The notes beneath the pieces were generated by a model. It was not told the DNA's origin and ran no database searches. It saw nothing but the letters and a program-made list of their open reading frames with translations. Source: Cerrena zonata (lineage: Eukaryota; Basidiomycota; Agaricomycetes; Polyporales; Cerrenaceae). Taken from it: a stretch of DNA of 64,000 bases. The translations under genes were made by a program, and so were the position numbers. This document shows positions 31,580 through 40,475 of the stretch, piece after piece (position 1 is the stretch's first letter; each line of letters opens with the position of its first letter). Location: the NCBI GenBank assembly GCA_038087015.1, contig JASBNA010000024.1, positions 372,001 to 436,000 on the forward strand, read 5' to 3'.

Positions 31580-32413
31580 TTAGTGCTTGGATTTTTTGTT
31601 AGCAGCTTCGGAAGAGTCTTCGGGGGAGCGTTTTTTGCCTGACTCTTCGTCGTCTTCGTCTTCACTAATGTCAAGTTCTTCTCCTTCTTCACTGTCATCT
31701 AAATCATCATCTTCTCCTTCACCAGCCGGCAATGCTTCGGTGTAGTATTTGACAGCATATGGGAAGATGTCGTCGACAATAAGTCTGGCCAATTCTTCAC
31801 CATTTCTGTATTCTTTGCCTGGTTTAGTACCGGTCCAGCCAAACCAAGCAAAGAATGATTTCATACCTGTCCTGTAGTTCTTTTTTTCTTCCGTGGTTAA
31901 CTCGCCTTTAGCATTGGATTTGATCAAGTTTGGGTTGATGCCATCTAAGGATTTTGGCCACTTTATGTCGACTGGTTCTGATGTTATCTTTTCTTCACCA
32001 TCTTCAATAACTGTCTTGAAATGTTTTGTGATCGTTTGGGATTCGATGATAGCATTGGAATCACTTGCTTCATCTTTGAATGCAATTATAATTGAAAAGT
32101 CTTTGTAATGTTCAGTATCATTGGTATCAACAACCTTATGATGGATATATACATCACTTATTGTCTCTAAGTACTGCAAATCATCGACACTCATATATTC
32201 AGCAAAATCTTCATTTTCAGCTAAAACAATATACCAAAATTGAGGAATATTTAATAAGATTGACCTACGGTCTTGATAAATCGATTGGGTGTTTTTGATT
32301 CTAAAAATTTCTGCTTCTCTTTCAGCCTTATCCATTCTTTGTTCACATTCGGCTAATTCAAGAAGAGATTTCTCAAGGTGGGCACTTTCTTTTTCGGTAG
32401 CTTGTTGAGTCAT
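31580..32413 (-). CDS. VPS75: NAP/SET-family histone chaperone Vps75
   Basis: Vps75 binds H3-H4, partners the acetyltransferase Rtt109 and promotes H3K9/K56 acetylation. The 277-residue protein has the NAP fold order: a long N-terminal dimerisation helix (10-47) ending SIYQDRRSILLNIPQFWYIVL, then the earmuff domain with EYMSVDDLQYLETISDVYI, FAWFGWTGTKPGKEY and LIVDDIFPYAVKYYTEAL. The strongly acidic tail (about 230-262, alternating Asp/Glu) is the histone-binding/regulatory tail common to these chaperones, and it ends in a basic KKRSPEDSSEAANKKSKH, a plausible nuclear signal. It is slightly longer than the 264-residue S. cerevisiae protein. SET family members share this fold, but the sequence and length fit Vps75 best. 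It starts at the ATG at 32413. Confidence 0.9.
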   Translation of the reverse strand: MTQQATEKESAHLEKSLLELAECEQRMDKAEREAEIFRIKNTQSIYQDRRSILLNIPQFWYIVLAENEDFAEYMSVDDLQYLETISDVYIHHKVVDTNDTEHYKDFSIIIAFKDEASDSNAIIESQTITKHFKTVIEDGEEKITSEPVDIKWPKSLDGINPNLIKSNAKGELTTEEKKNYRTGMKSFFAWFGWTGTKPGKEYRNGEELARLIVDDIFPYAVKYYTEALPAGEGEDDDLDDSEEGEELDISEDEDDEESGKKRSPEDSSEAANKKSKH

Positions 32414-32613
32414 GTTGGATATTTGGAGTTAACGGAATGCCAAACTATGAAGATTCGAACTACTTATGGGTGTTCCTCATCTCTGAAATTTTTGAAAAAT
32501 TCCGTATGCGAATTCTCCGTACACCGTTCTGCTAAAAGACTACAGTAGTTTAATATACATATTTATTTTAAATCGATCTAATTAACAGAGGAGAAATGTG
32601 AAATGGGGGAGGA

Positions 32614-33864
32614 CTAACGTCTTGGTCCGCCACCTCTTCTAGTCATTTGAGGTAATTTGAATGGGACTTTCAAAGTAGCGATTTTATAGGTTGCAGCAGC
32701 AGCTTTTGGAATACCAAAAGCTTCAGCTTGTGAAGCAGTGGCTGGTTTAGTGATGGCACCTAATGCTTTGAATAAACCAACTAATTTTGTTGGTTTCAAG
32801 TTCAATTCATGAGCCAATGGAGGTAACTCAACCAAAAAGTTATCGATATGCATGATTGTAGCTAACAAATAACATAATAATTTGTCTTCATGATGTGGAT
32901 CAATGATGAAGGATCTATCCTTGGTCTTACCGAATTGAGTGGTACGTGCAACGGTGAATCTTTGTAAAATACCGTCGATTAAAAGCTCTGATGGCTTATT
33001 TTCTAAACGAGTCATTAAGGAAGCACGATCTTTAACTCTTCTATTTGCGTAAACACCCAATAATAAAGATGCATAGTATAATAATTGTAGTTTTGTAGTA
33101 TTACCGGATTTGATAATATTTGGTAAATGTTTGGCAATATAAGGTGATTTGGCAAAAGGCAAGATCTCCAATCTTTTCTTTTCATCTTCTTCTTCCATGA
33201 TTGAATTAACACGAATGTAATTCCAATCTTTTTTCGGTATTATATTATGCAATGGATAGATATCTTCTACATTAGTAGCAGATTCATCGGCAATAGGAGT
33301 TGGTCTATCATTAGTAACCGATTCATCCATTTCTTTAGAAGTTGGTAATGCAGAAGTACTTACCTTAACATTATCAAGAATATCCATTTCCATATCTTGT
33401 AATTTTTCGGAATCGATTCTATTCTTTTCCAAATTGGTAAGAGCTTGTTTAGCCTTCTTGGTACCAAATGATTCTCCCAAAGCTTTACGTTGTACCATAG
33501 AACGAAGACCAACACTCTTAACCGATGGCCCTTTATGAACTCTCTTGGATTTAGCAGTAACTTTACCATTGATTAATGGTGATTTGAATAACTCAACTGA
33601 CTTATGAGTAGGATCATATAATGCAACAACATAATCGTTATGTTCATCTACCCCACCAGTTTCACCATTATAGTCCAAACTATCATTTTCACCGTGTAAT
33701 AAAAATTGATGGTTCTTTTTATGTTTATACAAATCGAAATCAGTTTCTTCAGGAATCGATAACCCATTGAAAAATGATCCAACAACAACATCAGGGTCTT
33801 CTGACAGTGAAGCCACCCTCAATTCAGTGGTCTTAGAATCCCTCTTTCTTTTTATTCCGGCCAT
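32614..33864 (-). CDS. RPA49: RNA polymerase I subunit A49
   Basis: Rpa49 forms a TFIIF/TFIIE-like heterodimer with Rpa34 on RNA polymerase I and stimulates initiation and elongation of rRNA synthesis. The 416-residue length equals the S. cerevisiae protein to within a residue or two. The N-terminal dimerisation region includes DPDVVVGSFFNGLSIPEETD and YVVALYDPTHKSVELFKSP. The linker has VGLRSMVQRKALGESFGTKK, a conserved family block. The C-terminal tandem winged-helix domain covers YPLHNIIPKKDWNYIRV, YYASLLLGVYANRRVKDR, and LATIMHIDNFLVELPPLAHE. The basic C-terminus (MTRRGGGPRR) is DNA-binding-like. The frame is intact. It diverges from DPH4 over about 205 bases that contain PAC- and RRPE-like elements, as expected for a ribosome-biogenesis gene. 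Confidence 0.96.
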   Translation of the reverse strand: MAGIKRKRDSKTTELRVASLSEDPDVVVGSFFNGLSIPEETDFDLYKHKKNHQFLLHGENDSLDYNGETGGVDEHNDYVVALYDPTHKSVELFKSPLINGKVTAKSKRVHKGPSVKSVGLRSMVQRKALGESFGTKKAKQALTNLEKNRIDSEKLQDMEMDILDNVKVSTSALPTSKEMDESVTNDRPTPIADESATNVEDIYPLHNIIPKKDWNYIRVNSIMEEEDEKKRLEILPFAKSPYIAKHLPNIIKSGNTTKLQLLYYASLLLGVYANRRVKDRASLMTRLENKPSELLIDGILQRFTVARTTQFGKTKDRSFIIDPHHEDKLLCYLLATIMHIDNFLVELPPLAHELNLKPTKLVGLFKALGAITKPATASQAEAFGIPKAAAATYKIATLKVPFKLPQMTRRGGGPRR

Positions 33865-33910
33865 TCTTACGTTAATCTTAGCTAACTAGCAGTGTTTAAC
33901 CAAGCTCTAT

Positions 33911-33935
33911 AAAAAAATTTATATCATCTCATCAG
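33911..33935. promoter_or_regulatory. PAC- and RRPE-like elements between RPA49 and DPH4
   Basis: On the minus strand CTGATGAGATG (33925-33935) matches the core of the PAC element (GATGAG), and the adjoining A-rich/TTT block at 33911-33922 resembles the RRPE. This pair is the known signature of yeast ribosome-biogenesis promoters, bound by Dot6/Tod6 and Stb3. It lies 47-71 bases upstream of the RPA49 ATG. The match is by eye and unscored. Confidence 0.6.
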
Positions 33936-34069
33936 AATCGACTGCGCTGCAAAAAAAAAAAAAAAAAAAAGAAAAATAAGAAAATGGAAACTAGCACGAC
34001 TTACCCGTACATCTTAAAAAGGTATAAGCTCATCACCGACTGATCTTTTACACCCAAAAGACGAATCAG

Positions 34070-34599
34070 ATGTCAACGACGTATATAGACGACGCGAAAG
34101 CATTGACTTTGACTTACTATGAATTCTCGGAGTGGAGCCAACTGCTGATACTGCGGAAATCAAGACGGCGTATAAGGAAAGACTCTTGAATAGCCATCCC
34201 GATAAGCAAAATGGAGTCACTGGTGAATTGAAAAATCATGAAAATATGGTGATTACGATAAAGGAATCATACAAGGCTTTGATGGATCCTTCAAGAAGAC
34301 AGGAATATGATGAAACATTGAAAAAATCATTTCAGAAACAGGGGTTTAATATCAATGGGGATGGATTAGATTCGTACAGTTTAGAAGATTTTGAAATATT
34401 GGCCGGTCCCAATGCAGAAGAAGAAATATGGGTTAAGGATTGTCCTAGATGTACATTTCCGAAGTCCATTACTTTGACAGAAGAAGATTTGGAAGAAAGT
34501 GGTACTGATGATGGTCAAGGAGGGTTTGACATTATAGTACAATGTGAAAGTTGTAGTTTATGGATAAAAGTCAAGTATTATGCAGCTGATGAGGAATGA
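34070..34599 (+). CDS. DPH4: Dph4/Jjj3 J-protein of diphthamide synthesis, with an apparent frameshift
   Basis: Dph4 (Jjj3) is a J-domain protein whose zinc domain acts with Dph1-Dph3 in the first step of diphthamide formation on elongation factor 2. The J-domain spans the N-terminal half: YKERLLNSHPDKQNG contains the HPD triad that activates Hsp70, then YKALMDPSRRQEYDE. The C-terminal CSL zinc finger has two CxxC pairs, DCPRCTFPKS and VQCESCSLWIKVKY. The start at 34070 reads MSTTYIDDAKALTLTYYE. The frame shifts back one base at 34121-34126: GAATTC should be GAAATTC, which gives YYEILGVEPTADTAEI, the J-domain helix-1/2 consensus. With that one A the product is about 176 residues, matching the family. 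Confidence 0.93.
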
Positions 34600-34740
34600 T
34601 TAATAGAATTACTTTATGGGTGATAGAGAATGCAAGCATGTATATTTCATTAGAGGATCATAATAAATAAATAATATATGTAAATGAACAAAAGAAGAAG
34701 CAGAAGTAGAGAGAAGTAGAAGTAGAGAAGTAGAGAGAAG

Positions 34741-37056
34741 TTAAACAATCAATGTTTTATTTGAACCTTTATTTGAACTTTTATTCGAACTTAAAGGAAT
34801 ATTAAAAGTATGATTATTTGATTTTTCTAAAACAGTATCGTTAATGCAATTTTTTTTCTTTTTTGACCATGATTTTTCTGCTTCGATAATTGAATATAAT
34901 GCATTACCCATTGCTTCGAAATCAGTCATCAAGTTAACATGACCAGCAGGACTTGAAAATTTCCCAACAATTTGACCTTTACCTGATTTTTCATCGTACA
35001 TGGAAAAGCCTTTCTGTTCTGGCATTAACCATTTTTGGTGAACAACCCCGTCACCATGACCGTAGAAAAATTCATAGTAGTTACCATCTTTAATATCTTG
35101 AATTGATCTAACATTCGAGCCTCTTACAGAAGGAACTTTGTTACCATAAACCACCGCCAATGGTGGGTATTTAGACTCTAAAGATGGATCATAATTTAAA
35201 CCAAGAACAAATTTTTTAGCCAGTTTTAAAGTTTCCGCCAAATAATTATAAGCATCATTGAAACTAAACGAAAAATGAGTTGGGAAATCATTTGAAGAGT
35301 GAGAAGAAGCTTCCATAGAATTAGGCTCTAATTGGGGAGATGATTTAAATTGTTCTGGTAAAGGAGATGAGTTATCATTAGATTCATCACTATGATCATG
35401 AGAAGATGTTCTTGTTGGAGAATTACTAAGGGACTTATTTTTTTTAGCAATTGACAACGACCTGTAGTTTCTAAATTTTGTACTTAATGAGTTAATTGGA
35501 GAAAATGATAAGCTTGAATTTGAATCGGAAGAATTTGAAGAATTAATACCATTAATTTCTTGTAATAATCTTCTTTTTGAAACTAAAGGATTTAAATTAT
35601 ATTCAACCCAAGTATCTGGATTAAAATAATCCAAGTCATAACATTCTTTAGTATCTTTATTAACGAAGACTCTACCATTTAAGGGAAGAAAACAAAAGCT
35701 TGATCTCATCATAAAGTTTGATTCAAAAGTTAAAATTTTATCGGAGAAAATGACCGAATCCCCAAATCTGATTGGACCTAAAATATTAAGACATTCACTT
35801 GGAACACCAACATAAACAACGCCTCTGAATAAATGAGGACATCTTTGCATCGTCAGATGAGTAACTAATCCACCCATTGAGTGAGCAATAACTAAAGTTG
35901 GTTTACCAGTTTCCTTATAAATTTTAGTTAAAAATTCTTCCAATCTTTTAGAAGATAAAGATAAGCTTAATCTCCAATCATAACCAAATTCTTTAACATT
36001 AGTTTTCGGGTTTGAGTCTAATTTCTTCAATAGTTTTTTACAAATATCGATTGGACCGATATTTTTCAATACTCCATCAGGATAGATGAAATTTGAAGCT
36101 TTTAATTCATCTTCGACATTTGGACCTAGTAATAAATTGATTTTTCTTAAATTAAAGCCAGCTTTCAAAGGAATCCAAACTCGTTTACGGGTTTTAGAAT
36201 CTCTTAGGATAGAGCCTCTATAGCCGCCCAATAAGACTATATTACCATCAATATCATTATAAATTGATTCTGAAGGTTTTATCAAATTCTTATCCTTTTT
36301 AGCATGCATGAAATCAGGAATCATTTCATTAATATTTGAACTAATTGAAGCTTTGACTGCTCTTAATCTTACCGCATCCGGGCCCTTATTATTTTCGAAA
36401 TATCTGGCTTCTTCCACGGTAGTTACTGATTGTTGTCTTTGAAGACGTAGTTTAATATCACCAATATCATCTTGTTGATTTTTATTATTGATGAATTGGA
36501 AACTTGGTAGATGTTGATCGATATTGAAAGATTTTAATTGCTTATAAATATTTGATCTAATATTCGAAAATCCACCAAAGGGTAAAGAAAATGAAAAAAC
36601 TTTTTGTGAATCAGCAAATAATCCATGATTATGATCATTAGATTTATCTTCATTAATAGGATCTATAGTGGTTCCAGCAATCTTTTTCGATTGTTCATCA
36701 CTAGGTTTACCAGCATCCGAAATGGGGTGTGAAGTTTTATTCTTATCAAGATTTACATCATTTGATTCAATTTGAGTGAATGATTCACCACCAACAATTG
36801 AATCAGCATCAGTTTTACTGAATCTCTTATTGATTACCGGACGCTCTTTAACTTGATTGGCTTCGAAGTCTTTCACAGCTAGTTCATCATCTTCGTCTTC
36901 AAATTCATCAAATTCATCAGTAATTGGAGAATTAGATAATTGAGAAGGATCAATTGAATCATTAATGATTTGTTGATTTGGGGTTGTTAATGAAGATTCT
37001 TTGATTTTCTCCTTTATCGAATCATGGCCACCTACTAATTCGTCACTAGGAGACAT
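34741..37056 (-). CDS. LCAT/PDAT-like alpha/beta hydrolase, probable lipase/phospholipase
   Basis: The 771-residue protein is a large alpha/beta hydrolase. The core runs from FGYDWRLSLSLSSKRLEEFL (about 350) through the nucleophile elbow LVIAHSMGGLVTHLTMQ (serine near 389), GVVYVGVPSECLNILGPIRF, and then the acid and His near the C terminus: GHGDGVVHQ and SPAGHVNLMTDFEAM. This matches a fungal family of putative ester hydrolases, including S. cerevisiae YDR444W (recalled, not checked). A long Ser/Asn-rich insert (about 500-590) sits between strands and is probably disordered and phosphorylated. The N-terminal 180 residues are also acidic and disordered. There is no signal peptide or membrane segment, so a cytosolic or peripheral location is likely. 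No substrate can be named. The ATG is at 37056 and the frame is intact. Confidence 0.78.
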   Translation of the reverse strand: MSPSDELVGGHDSIKEKIKESSLTTPNQQIINDSIDPSQLSNSPITDEFDEFEDEDDELAVKDFEANQVKERPVINKRFSKTDADSIVGGESFTQIESNDVNLDKNKTSHPISDAGKPSDEQSKKIAGTTIDPINEDKSNDHNHGLFADSQKVFSFSLPFGGFSNIRSNIYKQLKSFNIDQHLPSFQFINNKNQQDDIGDIKLRLQRQQSVTTVEEARYFENNKGPDAVRLRAVKASISSNINEMIPDFMHAKKDKNLIKPSESIYNDIDGNIVLLGGYRGSILRDSKTRKRVWIPLKAGFNLRKINLLLGPNVEDELKASNFIYPDGVLKNIGPIDICKKLLKKLDSNPKTNVKEFGYDWRLSLSLSSKRLEEFLTKIYKETGKPTLVIAHSMGGLVTHLTMQRCPHLFRGVVYVGVPSECLNILGPIRFGDSVIFSDKILTFESNFMMRSSFCFLPLNGRVFVNKDTKECYDLDYFNPDTWVEYNLNPLVSKRRLLQEINGINSSNSSDSNSSLSFSPINSLSTKFRNYRSLSIAKKNKSLSNSPTRTSSHDHSDESNDNSSPLPEQFKSSPQLEPNSMEASSHSSNDFPTHFSFSFNDAYNYLAETLKLAKKFVLGLNYDPSLESKYPPLAVVYGNKVPSVRGSNVRSIQDIKDGNYYEFFYGHGDGVVHQKWLMPEQKGFSMYDEKSGKGQIVGKFSSPAGHVNLMTDFEAMGNALYSIIEAEKSWSKKKKNCINDTVLEKSNNHTFNIPLSSNKSSNKGSNKTLIV

Positions 37057-37397
37057 TCTATTTCAATTTATTATGGCAATGGCTCTTCTCTAACTTTACT
37101 CGGATAGACTCGGTTAAATCAAATTTTCTTAACCAATGAGTACAAAAACCACTATTTCGAAAAATCGTTTCCAATTGAATGAAATATCGCTGTATCCGTA
37201 TTTTGTCCCCAATATATATGGTTATAAAAACATATACTGCTGTATATAAAGACTGGAGGGTTTTTGTTTTTAAAAAAAAAAGATTAGCATTTTTTTCAAA
37301 CAATGTCGATGCCTATAATTAGCTCTTTGTTCACGTATTTTTCAAGTATCATCACTTTATTTAATTTATTTTTTTTTGGTTTGTATGCCATCCGTAC

Positions 37398-37457
37398 AAT
37401 TTCACTCTAAGTTGACAGACAAATTTCACTCTAAGTTGACAGACAAATTTCACTCTA
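37398..37457. repeat. 24-bp tandem repeat, 2.5 copies
   Basis: The unit AATTTCACTCTAAGTTGACA plus GACA is present twice exactly (37398-37421 and 37422-37445), followed by a 12-base partial copy (37446-37457). It lies in the spacer upstream of the LCAT-like gene. Confidence 0.92.
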
Positions 37458-38078
37458 CCGTTAGACTGTTAGTACCGATACTGCTGTTACTTGGGTTACT
37501 TCTGCTGAAGTGCTGTTTCTACTGTTGATGTTTCTACCGTTCTATTTTCACCTACTCACAAGACTACAAGGGTGATTTACTGATAACTCACAAGACAATG
37601 ATATCTCTGATAATAGACCCTGTTCTTTGTCAAGAACTAGCAATTGCTGCCAATCTTTAACAATTGCTGAAGATATTGTCAGCTGTCAAGCTTGGGAGGC
37701 TTTCCTCACTGGGCAACACGCCTTTGGTCCCAACTATTGTCAAACAATCCCTGGACGTCGGCAATAACCATTACCTGGTACGGATGCGTCCTTGGAGCCA
37801 TATTGTATATCGTAGCCATACTGCAACATGGTAGCCGTACTGGAGCGATCGGCCTACTGACCCTATTGGCTTGCCCCCCCTGTGGTGTATGGGTGCGGTG
37901 ATCTTATCTCGGTAAATCATGCAACCGAAGAAAAAATTGCAGCGGCGTGCAGGGCCCAAATATAAGAGGACGTGCACCTGACCTCATCAGCCAGCCCGTA
38001 CATCAGGTTCCTGGGGTACGGGGGTAGGATTTTCAGTTGGTATCGCGTGGGGAGAGCGGCGGTACTTATATTTGCAAC

Positions 38079-38084
38079 CACGTG
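38079..38084. promoter_or_regulatory. CACGTG E-box upstream of the EEP gene
   Basis: CACGTG followed by A (38079-38085) matches the core of Cbf1/bHLH sites. It lies about 1 kb upstream of the EEP gene ATG, farther than usual for yeast, so its target is uncertain. Confidence 0.3.
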
Positions 38085-39122
38085 AACTGGGCATAACACT
38101 ACAAAGGTTGCAAATTTCACTTGTTTAGCACCCTTAACCAGACTTATAGTATACTTCACAACCATTGTTTGTACCAAACACGTTGGAGTAGGTTCAGATA
38201 GCACGTTCGAGTATTAGGATAGCACGTTGGTCAGGATTAGAAGCACAAGTCGATTAATTAGCTCCTTTAAGCCCATAGGTTCAATAGCACGCCCCCGGAA
38301 TACGAGTGGTAATTTACCAAAAAGCCCCAATTACATTGCAAGCGGTTAACTATTTTTTACGGGCCCTTGCATTTGCAATAATACGTCAAGACGGTTTTCC
38401 TTCAGTTGGATTTGCAGGTGGATTTACCCGGGATGCAAGTAATTAATGCCTGATTTGGATCATTACATATCACCACACCGTCACTACTTGTCACAAGGAT
38501 CATCATTACAATTGGAGCCTCCTTCTTTACTACTCTTTCATTGTATTCCAGGGGGATGGTGGATTACAACGTGCCCGTCAGTCATGCCTTTAAAACGTTT
38601 ATCTTTCTTGTCTTCTTAAAGGGATATGCTATAACGTCGCAAGGTGTTATTCTTCAGCACTCCTTCACTGAATTCATGAGGTTTTCCTATTATGTGTTCC
38701 ATTTGTTGGCTCAAACGTGCTACTTTGTCAGTATGGGTTTGCTCTCTTGAGTAGGAGGTTTTTTTGTTTGTTTGTTTGTCTTAATTTTTTCTTTCTGAGA
38801 TTGTTAGAGTAAATCACAATATACTAATACAATGTTAGTTGTTAATTTACAATAGTACACCTCGAATATGAACCACCCTTTGCGGGTTATTGCTTGGATA
38901 TTGTGAGCTTAAGTCAAGGTTCCTTTTCCGGTTTTCTTGAGCCTATTCCCTTCTTTGTTGCCGCCATTTTTTTTTTGTATTTTTTTGTATTTTTCTTTTA
39001 ATTCTATAAACACCCAAAATTTAAACCTTTTGGTTAGATAAATTCATTATTTAAAGAGGTGGAAATACCCCCAATTCATTCGAAATGATTATTCTTGAAT
39101 TATTGTTCTTCACTCAAATAAT

Positions 39123-40091
39123 ATGAAATCAAGTATTCAGTTTTTTTTTGCAATCATTTGCGTCTCATTTTTCGTTAAAGCCGGTTTAGCTCAAGATACA
39201 AATAATTTTTTCCAAAGAAATGGTAAAATATTTATGAAAAGAGATGATAGCCCCTTTGAATTTAGAATCTATTCAAATAACGTCAGAGTCGATTCTCCTG
39301 AAAGTAAAAGGTTCCCAAGTGAAAAAGGTTGGTCTCAAAGAAAAGATGGTGCAGTTGGTGCGATCAAATCTCAAATTTCTGATTATCCAACTTTAATTGC
39401 AATTCAAGAAGCTAAACATAATCAATTGGTTGATATCAAAAGAGGTCTTAATGGGGATAATAACGAAAATTTCCCTTACAATCACTATGGGGTTGGTCGT
39501 GATGATGGTAAAGAAGCTGGTGAATACGCGGCAATCATTTATAATACTCAAGATTGGAATTTACTTAATGGTAGTTATAAATGGTTGAGTCCAACTCCGG
39601 ATACTCCAAGTAAAGCCTGGGGTGCTTCTAATATTAGAATTGTTACTTTCACCACTTTACAACATAAACAATCTGGGAAGATTGTTAATTTTTTAAATAC
39701 TCATTTTGATCAAACTTCTGAAGAAGCAAGACAAAAAAGTGCTAGTTTAATCGTTGATTGGATTGACCAAATCCCAAATGATTATCCGGTTTTCTTAAGT
39801 GGGGACTTCAACTCTCTTTCTAGTGATGCTTCTTATCAAACAATTTCTGCTAAATTAGCAGATACTGATAAAAAAGCTTATAATCATTATAATCAAAATT
39901 GGAATACTTATACTGGGTTTGAATCAACCGATGTTCAATCAGTAATTGACTTTATTTTCGCTCCTCAAGATTCAAATACCGGCTCAAACCCAGTAACCGT
40001 GATTGGCCACGAAGTCATTCCAAACAATTATAATGATTATCTATTCAGTGACCATAGACCAGTCTCTACTCACTTCAAACTTAAATGGTAG
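39123..40091 (+). CDS. Secreted endonuclease/exonuclease/phosphatase (EEP) family enzyme
   Basis: The 322-residue protein is a metal-dependent phosphoesterase of the EEP (DNase I-like) fold. The catalytic motifs are in place: Glu96 in LIAIQEAK, His194 in NFLNTHFDQ, Asp228 and Asn230 in FLSGDFNS, and the closing SDHRPVSTHF near 310 with the Asp-His pair. A signal peptide is clear (MKSSIQFFFAIICVSFFVKA), followed by a dibasic KR at 39-40 that a Kex2-type protease could cut. It is therefore probably secreted or wall-associated. Whether it acts on DNA, RNA, inositol phosphates or sphingomyelin-type lipids cannot be judged. It has no GPI-attachment signal at its C terminus. The frame is intact and the ATG at 39123 is the only start giving the signal peptide. 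Confidence 0.87.
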   Translation: MKSSIQFFFAIICVSFFVKAGLAQDTNNFFQRNGKIFMKRDDSPFEFRIYSNNVRVDSPESKRFPSEKGWSQRKDGAVGAIKSQISDYPTLIAIQEAKHNQLVDIKRGLNGDNNENFPYNHYGVGRDDGKEAGEYAAIIYNTQDWNLLNGSYKWLSPTPDTPSKAWGASNIRIVTFTTLQHKQSGKIVNFLNTHFDQTSEEARQKSASLIVDWIDQIPNDYPVFLSGDFNSLSSDASYQTISAKLADTDKKAYNHYNQNWNTYTGFESTDVQSVIDFIFAPQDSNTGSNPVTVIGHEVIPNNYNDYLFSDHRPVSTHFKLKW

Positions 40092-40475
40092 ATATCTTAC
40101 GAGTATCTTACCCAATATCTCTTCTTTTTCGCCCTTTCCTGCCCGTTTTTTTTAGCCGTCTCGACTAGTTTTGACATATTTTTAGTGGACCTAAAAATAT
40201 CTTTCGCCGTAAATCGTTATTTTTCATATCTTAATTAGATTTTATACCGTTTAATAGATAGAATAAAATCCTCATGATTTTGTATTATCCTCTTTTAGCA
40301 GTTTTTTTGGGGGTGCGCAACTTCACTTTTCATACTCATTTTTAACATCAACTCCGAAACTGAGTCAAATTTCTCCGTATTGTTCTATCTCTTTATATAT
40401 ATATATCTATACATATATATAGCCCGATGAAGTCGAATTAAAACTCTTATCTATAACTTTCTTGGCTTCGTCAGA
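40092..40475. other. Spacer with TATA-rich promoter of the DHA2 transporter
   Basis: The 384-base spacer contains a TATATATATATA run at about 40393-40405, roughly 75 bases before the transporter ATG at 40476, and T tracts near 40149 and 40303. No gene is seen. Confidence 0.6.

Larger units (their letters stand above)
37057..39122. other. Long spacer (2.1 kb) before the secreted EEP gene
   Basis: No supported gene. The left part has a poly(A) run (37271-37280) and a 24-bp tandem repeat (37398-37457). From about 37690 to 38350 the sequence becomes noticeably G+C-richer than its surroundings, with CCCCCCTG, a CACGTG at 38079, and repeated CACG words. Its rightmost 350 bases look like a promoter, with T tracts and a CA-rich start region. 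The short frames in it are all low-similarity. Confidence 0.6.

Noticed and set aside
26950..37056. Clustering of two lipase-like genes (TGL2 and the LCAT-like hydrolase) plus TGL1 further on as a lipid-metabolism cluster
   Set aside because: They are separated by unrelated genes and belong to different subfamilies; coincidence is adequate.
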